From assembly GCF_002080415.1 (NCBI RefSeq), contig NZ_CP020474.1:496001-560000 (forward strand): a stretch of 64,000 nt of DNA, in the 5' to 3' direction. Positions 28,471 to 37,724 of this stretch are shown piece after piece. A program made the position numbers and the translations under genes. The notes under the pieces were generated by a model, which made no database searches, was not told the DNA's origin, and saw only the letters and a list, made by a program, of their open reading frames with translations. Each line of letters begins with the position of its first letter. Positions within the stretch are counted from its first letter, which is position 1. The DNA is from Roseovarius mucosus. Its GTDB lineage: Bacteria > Pseudomonadota > Alphaproteobacteria > Rhodobacterales > Rhodobacteraceae.

Positions 28471-29991
28471 TCAATCCCGCCAGATGGAGGGGTTAAGCAA
28501 GGCGATAAGGGCCAATGTTTCAAGCCGTCCAAGCACCATGGCCATAGCATAGATCATCTTGGCGGCATCGCTCAACTCGAGCAGGCGAATGGGCGTGTCG
28601 CTTGCGGTCAGGATCAACGGCCCCGTGGTTGAAAGCCCGGAAATCGCCAGAATCAGCGCCGCGTCAAATCCCTGCCCGGCAAGCGCCAAAAGAGCGGTTA
28701 CAAAGGTCAGTGACATGGCGAAGAGCATGAAAAAGATCCACGCGATATAGGCCCCCTGCCGGCGGATCCGCCGCCCGACACCGGTTGCCCGCCCGACCGA
28801 CGAGGGATGCACCAAACGCTCGGTTTCGCGCCGGGCGTGCAAGTAGAGCGCGTAGACCCTGAGAAGCTTGACGCCGCCCGCCGTGGTGGCCACCCCGCCC
28901 CCCACCAGCGATAGGCCCAACAGGATCAGGCCGGGCGTGCCAAGACCCGACCAATCCCGCGCCTCCTGCCAATCGGCGCTTTCAAAGCCGGTGGTCGACA
29001 AGAAGGACAGCACGGTAAAGACCGCGCCCCACAAGGCCCGGAGCGCCAAGCGCCAATCAGACGTATCCTCGACCCCCAGCGTGGCGATCCAGTGGCGCAG
29101 AAACAGGATCAATGGCACCCCAATGAGCAGGACAACACCCAGCCGAAACTCTGGATCGTTGACCACCCCCGGACGCATCGACGTAATCGTGTCCGAGGAA
29201 AACGTGAGCCGTGACAAGGAAAAGAAGAAAAACAGGAAGACCGCGAATTCCCCGGCAAAGCCCGAAGTGCCGTTCTGCAAGCCGCCAATCGATGAAATTC
29301 CGCTTGTTGCCATGGTCGACATCGCGTGCACCGCCGCAACAAAGGCCCGCTCTCCGCCCACCAGAAGACAGATCCAGAGCGCCGCGGTCAGGCCGATATA
29401 GACCGGGGCAAGCACCCGTGTGGATTGCGCCAACCGTTTGGCGGGGCTCGCCCGCTCGAACCGGCCCAGAACGGTCTCATCCTGTCCCGGCTCGCCGCGG
29501 GCCGTCACCTCGAACCCGCCAAGATTGAGCGGGGCAAGCACCGCCGACGCCGAAATCCAGAGCAACAGCCCCCCACCCCAGCCCACCAGCGCGCGCCACA
29601 GATGCAGGCTATCCACCAAACGTCCCGGCGTGCCAAAGAGCGTGGCCCCGGTGGTGGTGAAGCTCGAGACCATCTCGAAATAGGCATTGAGAAAGGTTGT
29701 GTTCCGCACGCCGCTATAAAACGGAATCGCCAGAAACACCGGCAAGAGCACATAGGCCAGCAAGAGCGACATCAGGTTTTGGGTGTCGCTCATCCGCTGA
29801 TCGGACCGTCCCGATAGCGCCAGCCCTATGGTGATCACCAGTGCAAAGCCGATGGTGCCGGAAAAAGCAAAGGCCTTGCCGACCCCACTAAAGCCACGCA
29901 TGCCCGCATCTATCGCAGGCAGATACATCATCAATGCGGCAATCCCGGCGAGGATCAGGATGAGCGGGAATGTCAGCAGCCGGGCAATCAT
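28471..29991 (-). CDS. trkH: Trk-type potassium uptake channel TrkH
   Basis: This inner-membrane K+ transporter of 506 residues has a two-pore-loop superfamily architecture with repeated hydrophobic segments from the N-terminus (LLTFPLILILAGIAALMMYL). Pore-region signatures include SSFTTTGATLFG, MSTMATSGISS, LSFLSTTGFES and ISGLSTTGP, the four K+ filter regions. I start at the ATG at 29991, four bases after the trkA stop; the frame runs 23 codons further into trkA. Gating should depend on the TrkA ring encoded just upstream. Confidence 0.93.
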   Translation of the reverse strand: MIARLLTFPLILILAGIAALMMYLPAIDAGMRGFSGVGKAFAFSGTIGFALVITIGLALSGRSDQRMSDTQNLMSLLLAYVLLPVFLAIPFYSGVRNTTFLNAYFEMVSSFTTTGATLFGTPGRLVDSLHLWRALVGWGGGLLLWISASAVLAPLNLGGFEVTARGEPGQDETVLGRFERASPAKRLAQSTRVLAPVYIGLTAALWICLLVGGERAFVAAVHAMSTMATSGISSIGGLQNGTSGFAGEFAVFLFFFFSLSRLTFSSDTITSMRPGVVNDPEFRLGVVLLIGVPLILFLRHWIATLGVEDTSDWRLALRALWGAVFTVLSFLSTTGFESADWQEARDWSGLGTPGLILLGLSLVGGGVATTAGGVKLLRVYALYLHARRETERLVHPSSVGRATGVGRRIRRQGAYIAWIFFMLFAMSLTFVTALLALAGQGFDAALILAISGLSTTGPLILTASDTPIRLLELSDAAKMIYAMAMVLGRLETLALIALLNPSIWRD

Positions 29992-29995
29992 CGGA

Positions 29996-31375
29996 TCAGA
30001 AAAAGTCGATCGAGACCTGCAACAGCTGCTCGACCGCCGCCACATCCGCCGCCATTGCAAAGATCACGATCACATCGCCCGCCTCAACCCTCAGACCGCC
30101 TGCGGGTTTGTGTATTTTGCCGCCCTTGCGCACGGCCCCAACCAGCACACCCTCTGGAAAGTCGATATCACGAATCGCCGCGCCGGCGATGGAGGAGGTC
30201 GACATGACTTCGGCCTCGATCACCTCGCCTTCGGCATCCCCGATGGAATAGACGCCGCGCACCTTGCCGTGGCGAATGTGGCGCAGGATCGAGCTGACAG
30301 TGGTGGCGCGCGGGTTGATATAGGCGTCAATGCCCAACGACTCGAGCAGCGGCACCATGGTGGGATCGTTGATCAGCGCCACGGCAAAGGGGCAGCCTTC
30401 GGATTTGGCACGCACGGCGGCCAGCATATTGGTTTTGTCATCATCGGTCACAACCAGCACCGCATCGGCGCGGGCAATCCCTGCCTCGGCCAATAGCGCG
30501 GAATTCAGGCCATCCCCGTTCAGCACGATGGTCCGCTCCAGCGCATCCGCCGCGCGCTCGGCCTGAGGGCGGCTTTTCTCGATCACCTTGGCCCGGACAC
30601 GCCCGCCGGGCCGCGTTTCCAGCGCTTGGGCCACGGCAAGGCCAATATTGCCGCCGCCGATGATGACCACCCGCTCTTGTTTCTTTTGCGACTTGCCGAA
30701 CACTTCGAGCGTGCGCGGCACGTCTTCGATGGGGGCAAAAAGATAGCACTCGTCGCCCGCAAAAAGCTGATCCCCCGCTTCTGGCGCGAAAAGCCGCCCC
30801 TCGCGGCGCACCGCCAGAACCACCACCCTGAGGGTCGAGAAGAGATCGCTCAATTGCCGCAACGGCGTGTTAAGCACCGGGCAATCCTCTTCCAGCCGAA
30901 TACCCATAAGCTGCGCCTGCCCGCCCATGAAAAGCTCGGTATCAAAGGAGGCGGGCGAGGCAAGCCGTTGCAGCGCCGCCTGCGCCACCTCGCGCTCGGG
31001 GCTGATCACCACGTCGATGGGCATGTGATCGCGGCGGTATAGGTCTGAATAGATCGCATCGAGATAGGATTGGCTGCGCAGGCGCGCGATCTTGCGGCTG
31101 ATGCCAAAGACCGAATGCGCGACCTGACACGTGACCATATTGACCTCGTCCGAATAGGTCGCGGCAATGATCATGTCGGCGTCGCGAGCGCCTGCACGGT
31201 CGAGCACATCGGGATAAGAGGCAAAACCCGTTATCCCCTGCACATCGAGCGTATCGGTGGCCCGGCGCACCAGATCGGGATTGTTGTCCACGACCGTGAC
31301 GTCGTTGCGCTCTCCTGACAGATGCCGCGCAATCTGCCAACCGACCTGACCGGCGCCGCAGATGATGACCTTCAT
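29996..31375 (-). CDS. trkA: Trk potassium uptake regulatory protein TrkA
   Basis: A cytoplasmic NAD(H)/nucleotide-binding regulator of TrkH. The 459 residues hold two RCK-N plus RCK-C units: the first Rossmann motif is ICGAGQVGWQIA at 5-16, and the second (IIGGGNIGLAVA) is near 240. The TrkA-C subdomains follow each half, with RDIDFPEGVLVGAVRKGG in the second. It precedes trkH by four bases and is co-transcribed with it. Confidence 0.94.
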   Translation of the reverse strand: MKVIICGAGQVGWQIARHLSGERNDVTVVDNNPDLVRRATDTLDVQGITGFASYPDVLDRAGARDADMIIAATYSDEVNMVTCQVAHSVFGISRKIARLRSQSYLDAIYSDLYRRDHMPIDVVISPEREVAQAALQRLASPASFDTELFMGGQAQLMGIRLEEDCPVLNTPLRQLSDLFSTLRVVVLAVRREGRLFAPEAGDQLFAGDECYLFAPIEDVPRTLEVFGKSQKKQERVVIIGGGNIGLAVAQALETRPGGRVRAKVIEKSRPQAERAADALERTIVLNGDGLNSALLAEAGIARADAVLVVTDDDKTNMLAAVRAKSEGCPFAVALINDPTMVPLLESLGIDAYINPRATTVSSILRHIRHGKVRGVYSIGDAEGEVIEAEVMSTSSIAGAAIRDIDFPEGVLVGAVRKGGKIHKPAGGLRVEAGDVIVIFAMAADVAAVEQLLQVSIDFF

Positions 31376-31445
31376 CGTCCTTGCCTCATCGTGACTGAAC
31401 CTGCTGCATGACAGATGCCCCCCGCCCGGTCAATTGCGTTCTAGG

Positions 31446-31961
31446 TCAGGCACAGGCCTCGCGTGCTGTCCTGTCGAACCAATCGAGAATGTGCACAAGG
31501 TCGGGGCTGAGCGCCTCGGCGATCCCGTCGGAAAAGGCAACAAGATGCGGCGCGTTGAGCCGGTTCGCCCCGACCAGAACCGGAACATTCTGGCTCAGCG
31601 CCTCGGCGATGAGCGTGCGAAACCCGCGCCCCTCGGCCTCGTGCTTGCCGAATTTGTTGACGATCAGCAAATCACAGCCCTCTGCCAGCCGCGCCTCGGC
31701 GGCAGCCACCGCCAGTTCCAGCGCAGATGGATCAAGCCGACAGCCCCGCGCGCCCGGCCCCAGACTTTGCGAAATGCGGATTACCGGCCCATCGGGCAGC
31801 ACCTCGACATCCATGTCGCAGGGCCGATCCGCGCCGCAATTGGTGTTGACCTGCACCGTGCCACAGAGGCGCAGGCCCCGCGCGCGGGCTGCACGCGCCA
31901 CGTCATGCAGCAAGAGATCGGTTTCCCCGCGCCCCTCTGCTATGACATAGCCGATCCGCAT
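31446..31961 (-). CDS. DUF2478 family protein
   Basis: The product has about 171 residues and opens with IGYVIAEGRGETDLLL, the P-loop-like beginning of the DUF2478/THEP1-related family, and contains CDLLIVNKFGKHEAEGRG, the most conserved stretch of the family. Members are often described near molybdate transport genes, but no molybdenum gene lies here; it follows rnj by 16 bases. A GTG two codons upstream is an alternative start. A nucleotide-binding role is likely, the substrate unknown. Confidence 0.7.
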   Translation of the reverse strand: MRIGYVIAEGRGETDLLLHDVARAARARGLRLCGTVQVNTNCGADRPCDMDVEVLPDGPVIRISQSLGPGARGCRLDPSALELAVAAAEARLAEGCDLLIVNKFGKHEAEGRGFRTLIAEALSQNVPVLVGANRLNAPHLVAFSDGIAEALSPDLVHILDWFDRTAREACA

Positions 31962-31977
31962 CTGCACGCCGTCCCGC

Positions 31978-33645
31978 TTACGCCGTGAGGCGGCTGATGA
32001 CGACCGTCACCTCGGGCCGCTTGCCGATTTCGGTCTGCGTGCTCTGGCGCGCGGTCCGGCGCAGCCCCTCTTCCAGCTTGTCATCATTGGTCAGCATCTT
32101 GGCCCCGGCCCGGCCCATGAACTGCGACAGGTCCTCTTCTAGCACATCGACCAGCGGCGCGTTGGAGCGCCCGGTTTCTGCCAGTCCCATGATCTCGACC
32201 CAAGGATCACCCAAGGGTTCATCCTCTTCATCCAGGATGACATTGACCATAACATGACCGTTCAGCGCCATGCGAATACGGTCGCGCACCACGCCATCCA
32301 TCGCGCCGACCTGCACCGAGCCATCCAGATAGGTGCGCCCGGTCTCGATATATTCAGCCACCTTTGGCGCATTGCCGCTGAGGTCGATCATCATGCCGTT
32401 GACCGCCAGCACCCCCTTGAGCCGGTTGGCATTGGCCAGCTTCACATGCTCGCGCAGATGCCGGTGCTCGCCATGCATGGGGATCACCATCTGCGGCTTG
32501 ATCAGCTTGTGCATCTCATCCAGATCGGGCCGGTTGGCATGGCCCGACACGTGATAGCGGTCATCGCCCTCGATCACATCGACGCCCATCTCGGAAAACT
32601 GGTTGATGATCCGGATCACGCCGCGCTCATTGCCCGGAATGGTCTTGGAGGAAAACAGAAACGTATCGCCCTCTTTCAGGGTGATGCCGTTGTATTTGCC
32701 ATTGGCCAGTTGCGCACTGGCGGCGCGCCGCTCGCCCTGAGAGCCGGTGACGATCAGCATCAGGCTGTCACGCGGGACATTCCCCGCCTCTTCCGGGCTG
32801 ATGGTCTTGGGAAATCCGGTGAGCACGCCGGTTTCCTGCGCCGCCTCGATCATCCGCTGCATCGCGCGCCCCATCAGGCAGACAGAGCGCCCCGCCCGAA
32901 CGCCGGCCTCGGCCAGCGATTTCACGCGGGCGACGTTGCTGGCAAATGTGGTGCACACAAACAGCCCCTTGGAGGCCGCGACCAGATCGGTGATCGGGCC
33001 GCCCACGGTGCTCTCGGAACGGCCTTCGTGATGGCTGAAGACATTGGTGGAATCGCAAACCAGCGCCTTGACCCCCGGCTCGGACAGGCTGGCCCAGAGA
33101 TCACGATCAAAGGGTTCGCCGACCACCGGATTGACGTCAATCTTGAAGTCGCCGGTATGCACGATCCGCCCACCGGCGCTGTCGATCACCAGACCAGAGC
33201 TTTCGGGGATGGAATGCGAAATCGGCACGAAACCCACAGTAAAGGGACCAGCCTTGACGGTGGCAGGCCAGGTCGAGGCGATATGGACCGCCTTTTCAGG
33301 GTTGCCATGTTCCTGCATCTTGCGGCGCGCAATATTGGCGGTAAAGGCGCGGGCATGGATCGGCGCGCCAAGGCGGGCATAGTAATGCGCGACAGCGCCC
33401 ACGTGATCCTCATGGGCGTGAGTGATGAAAATCGCCTCTAGCTGCCCTTTGCGCGCCTCAAGCCAAGAGATGTCCGGCAGGATCAGATCGACGCCCGGCG
33501 TGCCGTCCATATCCGGAAAGGTCACGCCCAGATCGACAAGGATCAGCCGTTCCTTTCCCGGCTTGCCATAGCCGTAGACATAGGCGTTCATACCGATTTC
33601 GCCCGCCCCACCGAGGGGCAGGTAGATTAGTCGTTCACTGCTCAT
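31978..33645 (-). CDS. rnj: Ribonuclease J
   Basis: This metallo-beta-lactamase/beta-CASP nuclease of 555 residues performs 5'-exonucleolytic and endonucleolytic RNA processing; in alphaproteobacteria it matures rRNA alongside RNase E. The N-terminal LPLGGAGEIGMN and the metal motif THAHEDHVG (about 73-81) are intact, with SHSIPESSGLVI and HTGDFKID following. The beta-CASP region includes VTGSQGER, and HVSGHANR and MHGEHRHL carry later metal ligands. It is six bases downstream of coaX, the common birA-coaX-rnj order of this order of bacteria. Confidence 0.94.
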   Translation of the reverse strand: MSSERLIYLPLGGAGEIGMNAYVYGYGKPGKERLILVDLGVTFPDMDGTPGVDLILPDISWLEARKGQLEAIFITHAHEDHVGAVAHYYARLGAPIHARAFTANIARRKMQEHGNPEKAVHIASTWPATVKAGPFTVGFVPISHSIPESSGLVIDSAGGRIVHTGDFKIDVNPVVGEPFDRDLWASLSEPGVKALVCDSTNVFSHHEGRSESTVGGPITDLVAASKGLFVCTTFASNVARVKSLAEAGVRAGRSVCLMGRAMQRMIEAAQETGVLTGFPKTISPEEAGNVPRDSLMLIVTGSQGERRAASAQLANGKYNGITLKEGDTFLFSSKTIPGNERGVIRIINQFSEMGVDVIEGDDRYHVSGHANRPDLDEMHKLIKPQMVIPMHGEHRHLREHVKLANANRLKGVLAVNGMMIDLSGNAPKVAEYIETGRTYLDGSVQVGAMDGVVRDRIRMALNGHVMVNVILDEEDEPLGDPWVEIMGLAETGRSNAPLVDVLEEDLSQFMGRAGAKMLTNDDKLEEGLRRTARQSTQTEIGKRPEVTVVISRLTA

Positions 33646-33651
33646 GGGGCG

Positions 33652-34422
33652 TCAGCCCTCCTTGTTATACGCATGGATGACGGTCAGACCGTGCATCGTC
33701 AAATTGTCCTCGAACATGTCGAACACGTCCGTGCCCTGCTGGAAGAGAGGTGCCAGCCCACCCGTTGCGATCACCGTCATGGTGCGGCCACGCTCGGCCT
33801 TTATTCGGTCACATAGCCCATTGATCAGCCCGACATAACCCCAGAATACACCCGACTGCATGCAATCCACCGTATTGGTGCCGATCACCCGTTCGGGCCG
33901 GGTCACGTCAATATGTGGCAGAGCCGCCGCCGCCTCATGTAGGGCTTGCAGCGAAAGATTCACGCCCGGCGCGATCACCCCGCCGATATAGGCCCCATCG
34001 CTGTCGACCACGTCAAAGGTGGTCGCGGTGCCAAAATCGACCACGATGAGGTCACCGCCGTAAAGGTCAAACCCCGCCACCGTGTTGACCAGCCGGTCAG
34101 GCCCCACCTGCGTGCCCGTATCCACCCGCACATCGACCGGCAGGCGGCACTCGGGCTTGCCCACAACCAATGGGCGGCAATTGAAATAGCGGTCCGAAAA
34201 GACCCTCAGGTTGAACACGACCCTTGGCACGGTCGAGGAAATGATCACCCCGCTTATATCGGCCTTTATACCATAGTGATGCAGCAGAGTCTTGAACCAG
34301 ACGAAATACTGATCAGCCGTGCGCTGATGATCCGTCGCGGTGCGCAGCGTGCACAAAAACGTCTGTCCGTCCCAGATGGAAAACACCGTGTTTGTATTGC
34401 CGCAATCAATCGCCAAGAGCAT
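33652..34422 (-). CDS. coaX: Type III pantothenate kinase
   Basis: It catalyses the first step of coenzyme A synthesis, phosphorylation of pantothenate, and is insensitive to CoA feedback. The 256 residues show the ASKHA-fold phosphate-1 motif LLAIDCGNTNT at 2-12, the VDTGTQVGPDRLVN pantothenate loop and VVDFGTATTFDVV (phosphate-2). The C-terminal VIATGGLA closes the nucleotide site. It lies between birA and rnj on the same strand, with 18 and 6 bases of spacing. Confidence 0.95.
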   Translation of the reverse strand: MLLAIDCGNTNTVFSIWDGQTFLCTLRTATDHQRTADQYFVWFKTLLHHYGIKADISGVIISSTVPRVVFNLRVFSDRYFNCRPLVVGKPECRLPVDVRVDTGTQVGPDRLVNTVAGFDLYGGDLIVVDFGTATTFDVVDSDGAYIGGVIAPGVNLSLQALHEAAAALPHIDVTRPERVIGTNTVDCMQSGVFWGYVGLINGLCDRIKAERGRTMTVIATGGLAPLFQQGTDVFDMFEDNLTMHGLTVIHAYNKEG

Positions 34423-34440
34423 GTGGCCGGTCCCTTTCCG

Positions 34441-35199
34441 TCAAAAGAACACCTCGGCGGCGGCAATCGCCTGTCGCCCTTGCGCGGTCAATAGAACAAG
34501 ATTGCCCGCCTCGTCCACCGTCTCGAACCGGCCCTCGTATACCTCGCGCGTGGTGCGGGCGGTGATGACCTCGCCCAAACGCGCTGCCCGTGCCAGCCAT
34601 GCGGTGCGGATGGGGGCAAACCCATAGGTGACAAACTGCGCCTCGGCCCGCGCATAGGCGGGCGCCAAGAGGTCGAGAAACGCCTCTGGGTCGATCGCGA
34701 TGCCGGTTTCGGACAAGAGGGAAACGGGGCACAGCGCGCCCGGTTCGACCTCGGACATCTCGGGAGCGCTGTGCAGGTTCACCCCGATGCCGATGGCGAA
34801 ATGGCTGAGGCTGCCGCCTGCCCCGGCGCTTTCAAGCAGTATTCCCGCCAGCTTGCCACCGTTCAAGAGCACATCATTGGGCCATTTGAGGGCAAAAACC
34901 TCGGCCCGGCCCGTTGCCGCCACCAACGCATCAAAAAGCGCCAGCGAGGCCACGAAAGACCGCAGCGCCACGCGGTCCGGGCTCTCGGTCGGGCGCATGA
35001 CCAGCGTCGCTGCGAAATTGCCCGCCGGATTGGCCCAAGCGCGGCCGCGCCGCCCGCGGGCTGCTGTTTGCTGAAGCGCCAATATCCACTCTGGCCCCGC
35101 CAGATGCGGCGCAAGGCGCGCCGCCTCGGCATTGGTGCTGTCCACCGACGCCAGCACACGGCGGCCATAGCCCACGGGCCAGTCCGATCCCTGATCCAT
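34441..35199 (-). CDS. birA: Biotin-[acetyl-CoA-carboxylase] ligase
   Basis: It attaches biotin to the carrier protein of biotin-dependent carboxylases. The 252-residue protein is the short, monofunctional form: there is no N-terminal winged helix, so it cannot act as the biotin repressor. The biotin-AMP loop ARGRRGRAW and the KWPNDVLLNGGKLAGIL motif are clear, with IGIGVNLH following. The ATG at 35199 has GGAG nine bases upstream; the longer frame would start at a TTG. It heads the birA-coaX-rnj-DUF2478 run. Confidence 0.92.
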   Translation of the reverse strand: MDQGSDWPVGYGRRVLASVDSTNAEAARLAPHLAGPEWILALQQTAARGRRGRAWANPAGNFAATLVMRPTESPDRVALRSFVASLALFDALVAATGRAEVFALKWPNDVLLNGGKLAGILLESAGAGGSLSHFAIGIGVNLHSAPEMSEVEPGALCPVSLLSETGIAIDPEAFLDLLAPAYARAEAQFVTYGFAPIRTAWLARAARLGEVITARTTREVYEGRFETVDEAGNLVLLTAQGRQAIAAAEVFF

Positions 35200-35237
35200 C
35201 TTTGCTTGCTCCAATTATCAGAAAAAACCGGGTCGCT

Positions 35238-36632
35238 CTAATCCCACCAAGGGCCGTGATGCAGACCCGCGCGCCCGAGGCGCTCGAATCCGTGACGCCC
35301 AAACATATCGCGCTGCGCCTGAATAATATTGGCGCTGCCATGGCCCAGCCGCATGCTGTCATACCAAGCCAGCCCCGCCGAAAGCGCCGGCACCGGGTGG
35401 CCACCATGGACCGCACTGCACACGACCTGCCGCAGCGCGGGAAGGCAGCGCGCCAAGGTCTGCGCAATCTCGGGCGCGAGGATCAATTCGCCCTGTGGCA
35501 AATCCCGGTCAAACGCGTCTGCGATATCATCCAAAAGCGCGGATCGGATGATGCATCCAGCCCGCCAGATGCGGGCAATGGTTGCCAGATCAAGGCCCCA
35601 GCCATAGGCATCCGACGCCGCCGCGAGAATGCGAAACCCTTGGGCATAGGTCAGCAGGCGCGCGGCCAGAAACGCCTCGGCCAGAACCTCGGGCGTGTCA
35701 TCAAACGCGCCAACAGCGCCGCCAAGGATCGCCTCGGCCCGCTGCCGAGTGGGTTTTTCCGAGGACCAGCCCCGTGCCCCTACCGCCGCCTCGATCATGC
35801 TGGCCGATTGCCCCAGACGCAGCGCCTCGATCACGGTCCAGCGCCCGGTGCCTTTTTGACCCGCCGCGTCCTTGATCACATCCACCATGGGATGCCCGGT
35901 CTCGGGATCGGTATAGGTCAAGAGCCGCGCCGTGATCTCGACCAAATAGGATTTGAGCGGTCCAAGGTCCCAGGCGGCAAAAAGCGCGCCGATCTCAGCA
36001 GGCGGCAGGGCCGCGCCATTGCGCAACAGGCTGTAGATTTCGGCAATGACCTGCATATCGGCATATTCGATGCCATTATGCACCGTCTTGACGAAATGCC
36101 CCGCCCCGTCCGGCCCCAGACGCGCGACGCAGGGGATGCCATCATAGCGGGCTGCGATGGCCGTCAAAATCGGTTCCAGCTGCGCCCAGCTATGATCACT
36201 GCCGCCCAGCATCATCGAGGGGCCGTGCCGCGCGCCCGCCTCGCCGCCCGAAACACCCAAACCCACGAAATGCAGATCGCGTTCGGCCAATTGCGCAGCG
36301 CGGCGGCGGGTGTCGTGGAAATCGGCATTGCCGCCGTCGATCACGGTATCACCGGGGCTGAGCAGCGGGGTGATCTGATCCAGCATGGCATCCATCGGCG
36401 CGCCCGAGGGGATCATGAAGAGGATCACGCGGGGGGTGTTCAACGCCGCCACAAACGCCTCGAGCTGCTCATGCGGGTGCAACCGGACCGCAAGATCGCC
36501 CGCCTCTGTCATAAAGGGCGCGATCCACTCAACCTCGCGATTGGTCACGGCGACGTCAAACCCGTGCTCGGCGATATTCAGCGCCAAGGCGCTGCCCATG
36601 GTGCCCAACCCATAGATGCCAATCTGCGCCAT
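35238..36632 (-). CDS. gnd: 6-phosphogluconate dehydrogenase, decarboxylating
   Basis: The NADP-dependent oxidative pentose phosphate enzyme gives ribulose-5-phosphate, CO2 and NADPH. From the ATG at 36632 (GGGGA upstream) it has 464 residues, the length of the long dimeric form. Visible motifs are GLGTMGSALALN (8-19), FMIPSGAPMD, the substrate signature GVSGGEAGARHGPSMM, and KTVHNGIEY with the catalytic Lys. The C-terminal half carries DAAGQKGTGRWT. Antisense open frames of up to 483 codons across it are shadows. Confidence 0.93.
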   Translation of the reverse strand: MAQIGIYGLGTMGSALALNIAEHGFDVAVTNREVEWIAPFMTEAGDLAVRLHPHEQLEAFVAALNTPRVILFMIPSGAPMDAMLDQITPLLSPGDTVIDGGNADFHDTRRRAAQLAERDLHFVGLGVSGGEAGARHGPSMMLGGSDHSWAQLEPILTAIAARYDGIPCVARLGPDGAGHFVKTVHNGIEYADMQVIAEIYSLLRNGAALPPAEIGALFAAWDLGPLKSYLVEITARLLTYTDPETGHPMVDVIKDAAGQKGTGRWTVIEALRLGQSASMIEAAVGARGWSSEKPTRQRAEAILGGAVGAFDDTPEVLAEAFLAARLLTYAQGFRILAAASDAYGWGLDLATIARIWRAGCIIRSALLDDIADAFDRDLPQGELILAPEIAQTLARCLPALRQVVCSAVHGGHPVPALSAGLAWYDSMRLGHGSANIIQAQRDMFGRHGFERLGRAGLHHGPWWD

Positions 36633-36721
36633 GTGTTCCCCTGCTATCGCTAACAGCCTCAAAACAGGCTAAGCGCTTTGGCGCGGCGATTGCAAGCGCG
36701 CAGCACTTGGGCGCGGCGCGC

Positions 36722-37648
36722 TCAGACCCCGAGACACCAGCGCATCACGGCCTTTTGCGCGTGCAGGCGGTTTTCGGCCTCGTCAAAGATCACCGATTGC
36801 GGCCCGTCCATCACCTCGGATGTCACCTCTTCGCCGCGATGCGCAGGCAGGCAATGCATGAAAAGCGCATCAGGTTTGGCCGCCGCCATCAGCTTGTCAT
36901 TGACCTGATAGGGGCGCAGCATGTTGTGACGCCGCTCTTTGGTGGATTGGCTGTCGTGCATGCTGACCCAGGTATCGGTGACAACCAGATCGGCCCCGTC
37001 CACCGCCTTGAACGGGTCGCGCTCGATGGTGATCGTGCTGCCGGCCTTGCGCGCAAGGCCGATGAACTCGGGCTCGGGATCGAGCTGCATCGGGCCGGTA
37101 AAGGTCAGGTCGAAACCGAATTGCCCGGCGGCATGCAGCATAGAGGCGCAGACATTATTACCATCCCCCGACCAGACCACCTTTTTGCCTTTGATCGGGC
37201 CACGATGTTCTTCATAGGTCAGAATATCGGCCATGATCTGACAGGGATGGGTGCGGTCGGTCAGGCCGTTGATCACCGGCACATCGGCATGTTCGGCCAT
37301 TTCCAGCAGCACGGATTCGTCAAAGGTGCGGATCATGATCAGATCGACATAGCGGCTCATGACGCGGGCGGTGTCGGCAATGGTCTCGCCATGGCCCAAT
37401 TGCATATCAGCCCCCGAAAGCACCATGCTCTGACCGCCCATCTGCCGCACGCCCATGTCAAAGGAAACGCGGGTCCGCGTAGAGGGTTTTTCAAAGATAA
37501 GCGCCACCATGCGCCCCGCGAGCGGCTGATCATCATCCGGTGTGCCGCGCGGGCGACCCTGCCGCGCCTCTTTCATGCGGCGGGCTTGGTCAATCATCGC
37601 CCGCAGGTCGGTCTCGGTGGTTTTGTGAATATCAAGAAAATGGGTCAT
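36722..37648 (-). CDS. argF: Ornithine carbamoyltransferase
   Basis: It condenses ornithine with carbamoyl phosphate to citrulline in arginine synthesis. The 308 residues include the carbamoyl-phosphate loop [11 protein letters not shown], the [10 protein letters not shown] segment, DTWVSM and the ornithine-binding [12 protein letters not shown]. The trimeric anabolic form fits the length. It follows argD by 76 bases; those bases contain a strong GC hairpin. Confidence 0.95.
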   Translation of the reverse strand: MTHFLDIHKTTETDLRAMIDQARRMKEARQGRPRGTPDDDQPLAGRMVALIFEKPSTRTRVSFDMGVRQMGGQSMVLSGADMQLGHGETIADTARVMSRYVDLIMIRTFDESVLLEMAEHADVPVINGLTDRTHPCQIMADILTYEEHRGPIKGKKVVWSGDGNNVCASMLHAAGQFGFDLTFTGPMQLDPEPEFIGLARKAGSTITIERDPFKAVDGADLVVTDTWVSMHDSQSTKERRHNMLRPYQVNDKLMAAAKPDALFMHCLPAHRGEEVTSEVMDGPQSVIFDEAENRLHAQKAVMRWCLGV

Positions 37649-37677
37649 GGTCGGATCGCTTTTCGGTGGGAGGTTCG

Positions 37678-37706
37678 GTGGGGGCCAACCCCCACACCCC
37701 CGGAGT
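37678..37706. repeat. GC-rich hairpin in the argD-argF intergenic space
   Basis: GTGGGGG (37678-37684) and CCCCCAC (37689-37695) form a perfect 7-bp stem around a CCAA loop, followed by a CCCCCGGAGTATTT-type stretch. The sequence looks like a stereotyped intergenic element that I recall as frequent in Rhodobacterales genomes. It may also attenuate read-through from argD into argF. There is no other copy in this window, so its repeat status is from memory, not shown here. Confidence 0.5.
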
Positions 37707-37724
37707 ATTTCGGGAACGATGAAA

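Noticed and set aside
35202..36653. 483-codon plus-strand frame
   Set aside because: Antisense shadow of gnd, a typical effect of high G+C coding sequence.
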